A DNA stretch of 28,433 bases from an uncultured Prevotella sp. (lineage in GTDB: Bacteria; Bacteroidota; Bacteroidia; Bacteroidales; Bacteroidaceae): contig CAKMOD010000003.1 of the NCBI GenBank assembly GCA_927910885.1, positions 1-28,433 of the forward strand, given 5' to 3'. Position numbers and translations under genes: made by a program. This document shows, piece by piece, positions 1-15,000 of the stretch; position 1 is the stretch's first letter; the number at the start of each line of letters is the position of its first letter. The notes beneath the pieces were generated by a model that saw nothing but the letters and a program-made list of their open reading frames with translations, was not told where the DNA came from and searched no databases.

Positions 1-3000
1 ATACAGTCATATCCCAGTATCATCTACTGAGATATGACTGTTTTTATTATAAGACTACTTTTGGACTTAAACCCATTAGGTATATATAAAAAGATAAACT
101 ACAAGATATAATGCAGAAAAGGCAAACGAAAATATGTCTATCCATTAGTATGTCTTTCTGTATTCTACAAACTGCTTATTCCCTTATTAAACGACCTTTG
201 TAAACTATTTTCACACAACTCAAAACCAATACATACTCTTTTGGCTTCTAAAGACGCCTAATAGGCTTGCAATAGATGCCCTTTTGAGCTCTTACTAACG
301 CCCTTTTGATACCCAATTAAGCACCTTTTCTTGTGCAACTTTATAACTAATTGATTTTCTGTTAGTTGCAAACTTACTTTTTACAAGTATTTTTGTCTTT
401 ATTTATAGATATTATATTCGAAAATATGTAATGATTTTCAGAGCCTTATTTATGTTTTCGTAAGTGTTGAAATGAAAGGGGTGCGGTGTTGGAGGGTGAT
501 GCATCCACGCATTTAACTCAAAACCAAATAAAAGATGTTAGGAAACAATACTATCGTAAGAATGTACATATTGCGGTCTAATGACCTATTTGGGTTAAAT
601 GAAAAAGAGAGCAAAAGAAAAGTTTAAAAAGGAAAAGAGGATGCGTCTGTTTTGACACACCCTCTTTCTTTATGCAGTAATACGCTTAACCATTAACTGG
701 CACAAACTTTCCGTTGATATAGTTTAAAGTATAGGTCTTACTCTTGACTGTCTTCAATACAAACTTGTCATCTTTGTATCTTAACTCACAGTTGCCTCCA
801 TCTTTTGAAAGAACAGTAACGGAAGACAAACTACCGTTCTTCCAGCGAATGTCTAACTCAAAGTTACCCTTAGCACAAAGACCCTTCACTTCTCCATCTT
901 TCCAAGCATCTGGCAATGCTGGTAGTAAATGGATAAAGCCCATGTGACTTTGCATCAGCATCTCGGTTACACCAGCCGTGCCACCAAAGTTACCATCAAT
1001 CTGGAAAGGTGGATGAGTGTCCCAAAGGTTATCTAATGTACCATTCTTTAACAAGTTTCCAAAGAGTTTATATGCACGGTTTCCATCATGCAGGCGTGCC
1101 CACTGGTTGAGCTTCCATCCCATACTCCATCCTGTAGCTCCGTCTCCACGATGATTCAGTACCACCTTTGATGCCTCTGCCAATGCTGGCGTTGTGATAG
1201 GTGAAACAGTATGTCCAGGATGTAAGCCGAACAAGTGGTTCACATGGCGATGCTGATCGTTTGGATCGTCAATGTCCTTCGACCATTCCAACAACTGACC
1301 ATAGTGTCCTACCTTATAAGGTGCGATTTTTCTCAACACTTCTTCCCATTGCTTACGCTCCTTTTTATCTACATTCAAGACTTTCGAAGCATCTATAGCA
1401 TTCATCAATATCTCACGGATTACCGCATGTACGAAGGTCGTACCTTCATCTATCGGTCCATGCTCTGGTGAGGTTGAAGGTGCTGCTGTATAAGTACCAT
1501 CTGGCTTCTTCCATAGATAATCAACGGCAAAGATAGCACTACTCTTGATGAGGTCATATCCCACCTCCTTCAAGAACTTCTTATCTCGTGTATAGTCGTA
1601 GTATTCCCACACATGAGTAGCAAGCCACGGACCAGCCATAGGATTGAAGTTCCATGACATATCTTCACTTTCCAATGGTGCAGTGAATCCGAAGATGTTT
1701 CCAGAAATAGAAGCTGTCCAACCTCTTGCACCGAAATAAGCTTTCGCTGTCTTCTCACCCGGCTTAACTAACGTACGGATGAAGTCTATCAGCGGAAGCG
1801 TACATTCTGATAAGTTTGTAGAGCCTGCTGGCCAATAGTTCATCTGTATATTGATATTGTTGTGATAGTCTACTCGCCATGGTCCGTCTACATTATTGTG
1901 CCAGATACCTTGCAGGTTAGCTGGTAGGTTGCCAGGACGTGAACTGGCAATCAACAGATAGCGGCCAAACTGGTAGTATAGTTCCTCTAAGTAATAATCT
2001 TCCTTACCCTTGCGATAGTTTATCAAACGCTGTGGGGTTGGGATGTCTTGAGTTTTTTGTCCATCATTCAATGTCAAAGAAACGCGATTGAACAATGAAG
2101 CATAATCCTTGTAATGTGCTTGAAGTAAAGCATCGTAACCTTGTGCCACAGCCTTTTTCATCCAAGAAGCAGTTGTCTCTGATGGGTTCACACCTACGTA
2201 TGCTCGAGGGTTCTTAAAGTCTGGATTGAAGTTAACTTTATAGTCTGTGTCCGCTGTAATCAAGAAAACAACTTCGTTAGCACCATTGATACTCAGTTTC
2301 CCATTGCCATTACTGATGGTACCACCTTGGTTTAGAGCTTGGATGCGGACTACATACTCCATCTGGTTATTGTCAAGATGTGCCTTGAATACCAAACCAT
2401 TGCTTCCATCTGCTTCCATCTTGCCAGTCGATACTGGGTTTGATTCGTAGCTGAATACTAAGTTCTGCTTGCCCGGTTGGTCTGCCTTGAAACGTACAAC
2501 CATGACATTATTCGGGTAGGAGATGAAATAGTTACGCTCATATCTCACACCATCCTTCTTAAACTGTACTGTTGCCAACGCCGAATCCAAAGAAAGTGCA
2601 CGCTTATACTCACTCATACCGATAGAACTCAAGCCCGTCTCTATATAAAACTCACCCATAGTGGTGAAATTACCAAAGCGGAAAGGGTTTTCCTTCCAAG
2701 ATTCATAAGGAACAGTACTATTGAAGTTCTTGCGTGTCAGTAACGCAGCCTTCTTTTCGTCACCATCAATGAATGCCTGACGAATTTCATTCAGATAATG
2801 TGCCGACTGCTTGTTCACATTCCAATATGCATCGGCACCAGCTGACGTATTTGGACCACCACGCCACAAGGTTTTCTCGTTGAATGTGATGCGCTCAGCC
2901 TCTATAGAGCCCATAATATTGGCACCTAAGCTACCATTTCCAAGCGGGAGAGATTGAGATTCCCAGTCAGCATCTGGATTCTGAGCAGTATCGCCAGCTG

Positions 3001-6000
3001 ATATAGGCTTTTTCCCATCTTTCCATAATTCAGGGGTATTCCCCCACCATATAGCTTTATTTACCAGTGTAGTAGGCCTGTCAAACCAGATGGTAAGCCC
3101 ATCCTTTACGTCAGTAGCATTTGCAGAGAGTGCAACGCTAAACATGATTGCTAAATGAAATAATCTTTTCATTATAATCTTAATTCCGCAATGATTTAAT
3201 TTAAGTAATAATATAGTATCTGAGCAATAAAAGCTGATCAGGATTTTGTCTTGCCACGAAATTCACTTTACTTAGTGTTGGAAGAAAGCCTTGAATTAAG
3301 CAACAGACAATGGCAAAAGTACAAATAAAATCCGACATTCTCATTGCTTTGGAGGAATAATTCCTGTAATAGAGAAATTTAGAGAGACTGTAAGTCGGTA
3401 TGTCTTGGGGATTTACATAAAGAAAGAACGATTTACTCCTGTTTATGAATAAATAGAAAAGGGGTTATGTCATTTGACACAGCCCCCTTTTATATGTTTT
3501 ACACTACATAAGGTCAGTCTTAACACGCTTATAAACTTTCAAACACATTTGCGATCTAAAGTCTACTGCGAAACCTTATACCCATGAATTGTGGTCTTTG
3601 AGTAACCCCTTATCAGTCTGTCAGTATCTTACGCGCATGAAGGACACTTTCCTCCGTAGGCGATTCTACATCTTTGAGTGCGTAAGGCATACCTAACTGT
3701 TCCCACTTATAGACGCCTAACGAATGATAAGGCAGCACTTCCACTCGCTCAACATTGCTTAATGTATCAATGAAAGCACGGAGTTTGTGGAGGGTTTCAT
3801 CATCATCATTTATGCCAGGAATCAGGACATGTCTTATCCATACAGGCTTCTTGATGTCAGAGAGATAGCGGGCACAGTCGAGGATATTCTCGTTTTTCCA
3901 ACCAGTCAATTGCTTATGGGCATCGCTATCAATATGCTTTATGTCCAACAATACTAAATCGGTATATTTCATTAACTCCTCAAAAGCAGAGAAGCTACTC
4001 GACTCCCGATTGAAAGGCTGGGCTGAAGTATCAAGGCAGGTATTGATTCCTAAAGTCTTAGCTTTATGGAACAGTTCCGTAAGAGGTTGTATCTGTAACA
4101 GAGCCTCACCACCACTCACGGTGATACCGCCTTTCTCTCCCCAATAACTTCGATATCGCTGGGCTTGTGCCAAGACATCATCAACAGAGCGGAGGTTACC
4201 CCCCGCCCTGTCCCATGTGTCTGGATTATGACAGTACTGGCATCGCATTGCACATCCTTTAAGGAAGATAACGAAACGAATACCAGGCCCATCAACCGAC
4301 CCGAACGACTCTACAGAGTGTACCCGCAGCATCAGTTCGGAAGTCGGAGAATCCAATAAATTGTTATGTTGATTATTCACTTTACATTGAACCATGTGCA
4401 CGACGTGCAATAACATCCATCTGCTGCTCGCGTGTAAGGTCGATGAACTTCACAGCGTAACCGCTCACACGGATGGTGAAGTTTGCATACTCTTCCTTCT
4501 CTGGATGTTCCATACAGTCAATCAGCTTATCTACACCAAAGACATTCACGTTCAAGTGGTGTGCACCACGATCGAAGTAACCATCCATTACACCCACGAG
4601 TGTACTGATACGCTCCTCATCATTGTGACCGAGTGCATCTGGACTAATAGTCTGTGTATTAGAGATACCATCAAGCGCATACTCGTATGGAAGCTTAGCT
4701 GTTGAGTTCAACGAAGCCAACAAACCATTCTGCTCTGCTCCGTAAGATGGGTTAGCACCCGGAGCAAGCGGTGCACCAGCAGGACGACCATCAGGCATAT
4801 TACCTGTAAACTTACCATATACAACGTTTGAAGTGATGGTAAGAATACTTGTTGTAGGCTCTGAATTGCGATAGGTATGGTGCTTGCGGATCATATTCAT
4901 AAAGGTCTTCAACAACCATACAGCGATATCATCAGCACGATCATCGTCGTTACCATAACGTGGGAAGTCGCCCTCAGTCTTGAACTCGATAGGGAAGCCT
5001 GTCTCATCACGTATGATATTAACCTTTGCATACTTGATTGCAGAGATAGAGTCAACCACATGGCTGAATCCAGCGATACCCGTTGCGAAAGTACGACGTA
5101 CGTCAGTGTCAATGAGGGCAAGTTCTGCAGCCTCATAGAAGTACTTATCGTGCATGTAATGGATGAGGTTCAATGTGTTTACATACACACCTGCCAACCA
5201 CTCCATCATATCCACGAAGCGAGGCATGAACTCATCGTATGTTACGACATCACCCTCTATTGGACGATAAGCAGGTCCACACTGCTCACGTGTCTTGCTG
5301 TCAACGCCACCACTGATTGCGTAGGTAAGACATTTTGCGAGGTTTGCACGTGCACCGAAGAACTGCATCTCCTTACCCGTCTGTGTTGCAGATACGCAGC
5401 AGCAGATTGAATAGTCATCGCCCCATATTGGACGCATCACGTCATCATTCTCATACTGAATAGAGCTTGTAGAGATAGAAATCTTTGCAGCATAATCCTT
5501 GAAGTGCTTTGGAAGACGTGAGCTATAGAGCACAGTGAGGTTAGGTTCTGGTGAAGGACCCATGTTCTCAAGTGTATGGAGGAAACGGAAGTCGGTCTTT
5601 GTTACCATAGAACGGCCATCCATACCCAATCCTGCTACTTCGAGAGTTGCCCATACAGGGTCACCAGAGAAGAGCTGGTTGTATGAAGGGATACGTGCAA
5701 ACTTAACCATACGGAACTTCATTACCAAGTGGTCGATGAGTTCCTGTGCCTCAGCCTCAGTAAGTGTACCTTCCTTGAAGTCACGCTGAATGTAGATATC
5801 GAGGAAAGTTGAGATACGACCTACTGACATCGCAGCACCGTTCTGTGTCTTAATGGCTGACAAATAACCAAAGTAAAGCCACTGTACAGCCTCACGTGCG
5901 TTGTTAGCTGGTTCAGAGATATCATAGCCATAGATGGCTGCCATCTCCTTCATCTCTTTCAAAGCCTTAATCTGCATAGAGATTTCCTCACGCTGGCGGA

Positions 6001-9000
6001 TAATCTCTTCGGTCATAGTACCGTCACCGCAGTTGCGGAGGTCCTTTGCCTTCTCATTGATAAGGAAGTCTACACCATAAAGTGCTACACGACGATAGTC
6101 ACCCACGATACGACCACGACCATAGGTATCAGGAAGACCTGTGAGGATATGGTTGTGTCTAACGAGTTTCATCTCGTCAGTATAAGCATCGAATACACCC
6201 TCGTTGTGTGTCTTGCAATACTTCGTAAAAATCTCATGAAGTTTCTCTGATGGCTCATAACCATAGGTTGTACATGCCTGCTCAGCCATCTTGATACCAC
6301 CATAAGGCATAAAGGCACGCTTCAAAGGCTTGTCTGTCTGCAAACCTACAACCTTCTCCAGCTCCTTTGTTCCTTCGCCAATATAGCCAGGACCGTAAGC
6401 AGTCATACTGGACACCACCTCGGTCTCCATATCTAAGACACCACCCTTAGCACGCTCCTGCTTCTGCAGTTCTTTGAGCATACCCCAAAGTTTGTCTGTT
6501 GCTTCTGTTGGCTTCTCAAGGAAGGAAGCATCACCATCATAACTATCATAATTATCTTGGATAAACTGACGCATATTGACTTCATCAAGCCACTTGGTTC
6601 CAGTAAATCCTCTCCATGCTTTTTTCATGACTGTTTATTTGTTATTATGTGAAACGTTTGAATTAATATGCTTGTAAATTGTTATACTGATTGAGCATTA
6701 CTAATTACCGAGGACAAAGTTAGACAAAAAAAACGTAATATCAGCTATTTAGATATACTTATATTTAAAAGATGAATATAAATACCTATAAATAGTGAGA
6801 AGAAATCTACTCTTGCAAACATTCCAAACTTATAGGTATGAAATTTAATTGTTTAAAAAACCAAACAATAAGAGTAAAATGGTAAGTATGAAGCCTCAAC
6901 ACCAAGCGGAAAACGCATACTTACCATTCTACCTGACGAGAATAGCCATTGCCACTAAATACTTTCCGTATCAACTGAAGACCTACGATTTACGAAGTCG
7001 GGAATCATCACTGGCATTGAACCTTGTTCAATAGAGCGTTTGGATAGCTCAGCAATGCAACACCACTCTGCTAAGTCATACACATCCATATCCAACGGCA
7101 AACCTTGTTGCAAGCATTGGGCGAGCCGTAAGTCCATAAAGTAAGACATTCCGCCACGTGCGTCGAGCTCTTTGGCTAAGGCAATTGTCTCTGAAGGGAA
7201 AGAAGGTGCATAATGATTGAGTAGTGTCTCTATCTGAGAAGCGTTCAAAGGTAGCTTATCATCCTCCATTTCAATACCCACTTTGGCTGCCATCTCTGGG
7301 CTTAACTGCACCTCTGGGACAGGATATTTAGCTGCATAACCCTGCGTTCCGACTGCTTGAAACATACGACTATATGGGCGAGGCGTCATCACATTATGTT
7401 GAATGAGCATCGTCTTCCCCTTCACGGTACGTATCATCGTAGACGTTTGGTCGCCATTAGCAAAGCTATCACACGCCTTCCCCATCACCTCTTGATACAT
7501 CTCCGCACCCTTAAAAGCATTGGTTTGCATGGCTGTAAGATAGTGCATACGATCACTGCGATGAATATCCAGCAATCGACAGACTGGGCCAATGCTGTGC
7601 GTCGGATAGATATCACCTGCGTTAAGACGACTATACTCCATGCGCCAAGCTGTCCAGCGGTCGCCAATAGGATGTGCATAACCACCTTCCACGTGTACAA
7701 GTTCTCCAAGCAAACCCTCACGTGCCATCTGACACACCGCCATCTCGAAGTTATCGTACACTGCATTCTCAAGCATCATACAGTGCTGTCGTGTCCGTTC
7801 AGCCGTGTCTATCAGCTTCCAAATATCTTTTAAGGTGAGAGCTGCAGGTACTTCCACAGCCACACTCCTACCCTGCTCCATTGCATGAATAGCAATTGGC
7901 ACGTGCGACATCCAATCCGTGCAGACATACACAAGGTTTATCCCTTCCTGATAGCATAAGTCTACATAAGCCGTTTCGCCCCAATAAACCTTAGGACGAG
8001 GTCTACCCTCCTGCTCCACGTGCCGTGCAACCTCCTCAGCCACATCCTTTGACACGTCGCAAACCGCAACAATCTCAACCTTAGGAATATGACACCAGCG
8101 TGTCACTGCCATTCTTCCACGCGCTCCTACACCCACAAAAGCCACGCGCAACAGCGGCATTGGCGGAAGCGCCAACGATAAGACATCACGCTGACCAGCA
8201 GCACGAGGTGGCACAAAAGTTTTTAACGGACGCACCGCCGACATCATTTCCATTGCCATTATGATTTAATTTCAGTGCAAATATACCTAAAAAAGAGAGA
8301 AGAAAAAAGATGTTCCAAAGAAAATCAAAGGTTCTTCCGTTTATACACTATCGTCTATTAGTGCATAAACAGATTTATTTTAGTTTCGAACAGACTTACT
8401 TGTCGTTACAATAAAAGCGCAATAACAATACCAAATTTCAAGCCCAAACAAGATGACAACAAGAAAATAAGAGACATGTGAACGTCATACAATTCCATTA
8501 AAAAACAAGAGGAACCACGACTCTCCCACCCTCTTTTGTAAACTATTTTCACACACTTCAAAACCAACACATGCTCTTTTAGCTTCGTAAAGACGCCCTT
8601 TTGGCTTGCTAAAGGTGCCCTTTAAGACCCTTACTAACGCCCTTTTGAAGTCCAATTAAGCACCTTTTGAAAACCGCTTTTATAACCTACTGATACTCTG
8701 CCGATTACAAACTCGCTTTTTATTCCTATTTTTCGCCATCCTTTTAGGTCAAACACTCTAATTCATGTAATCATTTTTTACCTCTTATTCATTCCATTTT
8801 TCCTTGTGACTTGCTATTTGTTAGACCTACGATACGACTTTAAAAACAGCTTAATCCAAATAGAATGAGAAAGAAGTAAACAAGCCAACTACACGTGATA
8901 GCCTCATAAAACAATTGAGTTGAACCCATATTCTATAACAAAAATGGGGTTTCGGTAATTTGGAGTGATAAGTTTTGCCACTTAAGTTTAGAACTTTGAC

Positions 9001-12000
9001 CTAATGTCACACAGAGAAAAGGAGAGGACGGAGGATTATTAAAACAAAGCAATGGAAGTCACGGAGGCACCGTTGGTGCCATAGAGCGACGGAGCTTGCT
9101 TGCACACATTTTTAGTAACTTTATGCCCAAAGCATTTATCCCAAAAAGTTATCAAGAATCTGTACGCTATACCTCCGTCGCTCTTTGTGCCTCGGCACCT
9201 CCGTAACATTGTGTTTACCTCCGTCCCCTCCGTGACTCCGTGTGCCTATTATATAAGTCTTTTTGTTTATCAACCATATTTCAGAAGAACCACAAAAATG
9301 ACTTCAGAGAAAACTATTCAGTACTTGCAGAAAATTAACCACAGAATTACTTGCATACTACACAAAAACGACGTACCTTTGCGAGCACAACCAATAGGTA
9401 ACGTAAAGGATACATTTCTATATCGCAAAGCAATGATTCTGAAGGGTATTTTAGGAAACACTTTTCTTAATAAGTTTCCATAAAGATGTAACGACAGCTC
9501 TGTTTTCTATTATTATAAGATAGGAAAGAGAAAACAGAATGAGTAGATATGGCTACAACGAGTAGTCAAGATGCGTTGGATTAACGCGTTAACTTTTCAC
9601 TTGTTTTTACGAAAACAAAAAGACCAATTTATGAAGAATTTAATTCATTTGTCTTGTCTTGCAATCATGTTTCTTCTATGTGCGTGTCATTCAAAGAAAG
9701 AAACACAAGTAAAACCAGTTTACACTGCAACGACACCACTGGTAGAAAGCATCTCCCTACCACAGTCTTATGTAGCAAACATTGCCTCACAACGTAACAT
9801 TGAAGTTCACTCTCAGCAAACCGGTATTTTGCAAGATGTGTATGTTAGTGAAGGTCAGTTTGTGAAAGCAGGTCAACCTCTATTCCGTATTGCAATTGTT
9901 GGTGCTAACGAAGAGATTGCCAAGGCAAAGGCAGCTGCAGAACAGGCAAGTATCGACTTGCAGAATGTAACAACGCTAACGGATAACAAAGTGCTCTCAA
10001 ATAATGCGAAGCGCATGGCAACGGCTAAGTTGAAAGGAGCAGAAGCCGACTATCAATTGGCTGTATTACATAAGCGTCTGTCTCTTATCCGTGCGCCTTT
10101 CTCAGGCATCTTAGGGCGTATTCCTAATAAAGCAGGAAGTCTGGTAGAGCCGAGTGATTTACTTACCAGCTTATCAGATAATAGCAAGGTGTTTGCCTAT
10201 TTCAATATTTCAGAAACAGATTATTTAGATTTCCGCCTCCATCCAGAACGCTTTTCACAAAGTCCACTACAGCTTGTTTTGGCGAATGGTGATGTCTTTC
10301 CTGCAAGCGGAAAGATATTAGATATTGGTGGACAGTTTGATAGTTCAACAGGTACGATTGCTGTTCGTGCCGTCTTTAGCAATGCCAACAATCTTTTACG
10401 CAATGGTCAGACGGGTACGATAAAACTCTTTATACAAAAGAAAAATGCAATATTGATACCACAAGAAGCTGTCTATGAGCTTCAGGATAAGAAGTATGTA
10501 TTTGTGGTTGACAAGAATAATATTGCTCGCCAACGTGCTATCAAGATTGATGCTGAGTTTACAGGAGCATACGTTGTTTCCTCAGGGTTACAGCCTACTG
10601 ACCGTTATCTTCTTGACGGTATACAGAAAGTAAATGATGGAGATAAGGTACGTGTGTCTATGGTTTCTCCACAAGCATCAATGAAGTTGGATAAGTTAAA
10701 CGCTAATTAGGTATGTTTAAGATCTTTATTCGTAGACCAGTGCTCTCTATTGTAGTATCATTGGTCATTGCCTTTATTGGAATTCTGTCGCTTTCAAATC
10801 TACCTATAACGCAGTTTCCTTCCATCTCTCCTCCTAAGGTAAATGTGATTGCTAACTATCCAGGAGCAAATAATGAGTTGTTGGTAAAATCAGTTATCAT
10901 CCCTTTGGAGCAGGCTTTGAATGGTATTCCTGGTATGAAATATATCGAAAGTAATGCGGGAAACGATGGTGAAGCAGAGCTAAATGTCGTCTTCAAGTTG
11001 GGAACTGACCCAAATGTTGATGCTGTAAATGTTCAGAACCGTGTGTCATCGGCTACCAATAAATTGCCTGCGGAGGTTATTCGAGAAGGTGTAAAGATAT
11101 CACGTGAAGAGCCAAACATACTTATGTATATCAATCTTTACAGTGATGACCCAAAGGTTGATCAGGGCTTCCTCTACAACTATTTCGATATCAACATATC
11201 ACCAGAGTTGTTGCGTGTCGATGGTGTTGGCGACCTTGATATCCTTGGTACACGTAATTATGCAATGCGTGTATGGCTCCATCCAGACAAGATGATAGCC
11301 TACGGATTATCAACAGATGACGTCAGTGATGCACTTGAAGATCAGAATATAGAGGTCTCTCCGGGAAAGTTGGGAGAGAGTGGAGGACAACGTCCACAGG
11401 TCAAAGAGTATGTCTTAAAGTATCCAGGACGTTACACAACAGAGGATGAATATAAGAATATCATCATCAAGAGCAATAAAGATGGTAATATCGTACGCTT
11501 GAAAGACATTGCTGATGTACACTTAGGTAGCGAAGTATACGATATCTACTCAACCTTCAATGGACGCCCTTCAGCTGCTGTGACCTTGAAACAAGCTTAT
11601 GGTAGTAATGCTCGTAACGTTATCACCAAGGTGAAGGACGCTATGGCTCGTCTGCAAAAAGATATGCCTAAGGGGATGCACTATGAGATTAGCTATGACG
11701 TTAGCCGGTTCTTAGATGCAAGTATTGAGAAAGTAATACACACCTTATTTGAGGCTTTTATCTTAGTAGCAATAGTTGTGTTCATCTTCTTAGGGGATTG
11801 GCGTGCCTCTATCATACCGATTATGGCTGTACCAATATCACTTTTGGGCAGCTTTATTGCAATGATGTTGTTCAACATAACGCTCAATATGATATCCCTC
11901 TTTGCCTTAGTCATGGCTATTGGTATTGTGGTGGATGATGCTATTGTGGTAATTGAAGCGGTGAATGTTGAGATCTCTCGCAACAAACTTTCACCTGTTG

Positions 12001-15000
12001 AAGCTACGGAAAAAGCCATGAAAGAGATCAGTGGAGCAATTATTGCAATCTCTTTAGTTATGGCTTCTGTATTCATTCCTGTAGCCTTTATGGGTGGTCC
12101 AGAGGGTATGTTCTATCGTCAGTTCTCAATCACAATGGCGTCAAGTATTCTCTTCTCTGGCTTTGTTGCCCTAACTTTGACCCCTGCATTGTGTGCCCTT
12201 ATCTTGACAAAGGAGCAGGAGAACCATGTTAAATTAGGATTTATTGGACGTGTCCTGCAACGCTTTAATGCTAAATTCGATAGTGGTAGCCGTAAGTACG
12301 AACGCCTCATACAACATACAGTAAAGAAGAAGTCTTTAACAATAATATTGATATTGGTGTTCTGTGGATTAGCATATTGGATCAATATGGGACTCCCTTC
12401 GGGCTTTATTCCACAAGAAGATCAGGGTATGATTTATGCCGTAATAGAGACTCCTCCAGGGGCTACTATCGAACGAACTAACGCTGTTGCGCAACAGCTT
12501 CTTAAGATAGCAGAGAAAGAAGAGGACGTCGAAAGCGTGTCTTCTTTAGCTGGTTTTGAGATTCTTTCTGAGGGAACAAGTGCCAATTCTGGTAGTTGTT
12601 TGATTAACCTCAAAGACTGGAAACATCGCAAACGTACCGCAAAGGAGATTATTAGTGACTTGGAACAGAAATGTGAGAATATCACACAAGCAAACATAGA
12701 CTTCTTTGAACCACCATCAATTCCAGGCTATGGGGCTGCCAGTGGATTCGAACTACGTCTCTTAGATAAGACTGGTAAAAACGATTATCATGAGATGGAG
12801 CGGGTGAGCAAGGCGTTCGTTAAAGATCTAAACAAGCGCCCCGAGATTGGTAACGCATTCACTTTTTACTCTGCGAGCTTCCCTCAATACATGCTTCATG
12901 TTGATGACGAGAAAGCTTTACAAAAGGGAGTTAAGCCTGGAAAGGCACTGAACAACTTATCAATCTTAGTAGGTTCGGATTACCAAACAGGATTTATTCT
13001 ATTCGGAAAACCTTATAAAGTAATTGTACAAGCTGCTCCACAGTATCGTGATTTCCCTAATCATCTATTAAGTCTTTATAGTAAAAATGAAGATGGACAG
13101 ATGGTTCCATATTCCGACTTTATGTCGCTTTCAAAGACTTATGGTATGAGTGAGATTACTCGTCATAACCTTTACAACTCCTCAGAAGTGACAGGAGCAC
13201 AAGCACATGGATACTCAAGCGGACAGGCATTGCAGGCTATTCAAGAGGTAGCACAACGCTCTCTCCCTAAAGGATATGACTATGACTGGGCTGGTATCTC
13301 TAAAGACGAAGCAGAACAAGGTAATACGGCTATCGTCATCTTCGTGGTTTGTCTCGTATTTGTCTACCTTATTTTGGCAGCACAATATGAGAATTTCCTA
13401 CTGCCATTACCTGTGATTATATTCCTACCAGTGGGTATATTTGGAGCGTTCCTCTTCTTAAAAGCTTGTGGATTAGAGAACAATATCTATGCGCAGATAG
13501 CCTTAGTGATGCTCATCGGTCTGTTAGGAAAGAATGCCGTACTGATGGTAGAGTATGCCGTTCAGCGTAAGAATGCGGGCGAACGGATTTCTCAAGCAGC
13601 CATCTCTGCCGCTATTGCACGCTTCCGCCCTATCCTTATGACGAGTATTGCCTTTATAGCAGGTCTGATTCCATTGGTATTTGCCTCTGGTGCTGGTGCC
13701 ATTGGTAACCGTACCATTGGTACTGCTGCTGTCGGAGGAATGGTCATTGGTACCTTAGGCGGCTTGTTACTCATCCCTGGCCTTTACTATATCTTTGCTG
13801 GAATGACTGACAAACTGGTACATTATCAGAAGGAGAAGCCACTGAGTGAAGAGAAAGATAAACGTTATAAGAACAAACAATTAAAAGAAAGTACTCATGA
13901 CGACAAAGAGTAAACTATATCATGTCATTACTATTCTTGTAATCCTTATGAGCATCGTTGCCTGCAAAACACCGCAGGCTACAATGCCCAAAGATACGCT
14001 TAAGGACTCTTTACCAGCCTTATCCAAGGATAGTAGCGTAACTATATCTCCTGCATGGCGAGAGTTCTTCCAAGACCCAATGCTTCAAACACTGATTGAA
14101 ACTGCCTTACAAAATAATCAAGATCTTAAGATTACATTGCAGGAACTGGCGATAGCAAGAAGTGCGATTAATGCTAAACAAGCTGCTCTCCTACCTTCTG
14201 TTACAGCAAATATTGGTGCGGGAGTTTCTAAAGTTGGCCGCTACACAGCAGAGGGAGCTGGTAATGTTGGTACGGAGATGACTCCTGGGCATAAGATTCC
14301 AACTGTTATTCCAGACCTCTCTCCATCACTACAAGTAGACTGGACCATAGATTTATGGAACAAATTAAATAGTGGTAAAAAAGCTGCTGTAGAGCGATAT
14401 TTGGCTTCTGAAGCTGGACAACGTGCTATCAAAAGTCAGTTAGTGGCAGATGTAGCAGAGAACTATTACCTATTGTTGGCTCTTGATTACAAGTTATCGG
14501 TTATGCAACAATACATCTCGCTACAGAAGGATGCAGTGAGAATCGCTCGTATTCAGAAAGAAGCTGATGCTGATACACAGTTAGCTGTTGAGAAGTTCGA
14601 TGCAGAATTGGCTAAAGCACAGGCTGATGAGTACCTTCTACGTCAGTCTATCGTTGAGACGGAGAATAATCTAAACCTTCTGTTAGGTAGATTTCCTCAA
14701 ACCATACAACGCACAAAGGTTGACTTCTTACAGCTGCCAATGCCTACAACTGCACATTCCTTATCTACTCAACTCCTATTACAACGTCCTGATGTTATTC
14801 AAGCTGAGCACCAGCTAAAGGCTGCTAAATGGGATGTGGAGACTGCACGTAAAGAGTTTCTCCCCTCGTTTAATATCTCTGCGGCTATTGGATTAAATGC
14901 TTTTAACCCTAAGTACTTATTCAAACTACCAGAGTCTTTGGCGTTTAATGCCTTAGGTGGACTTACCGCTCCTCTTATCAATAAGAAGGCTATTCAAGCC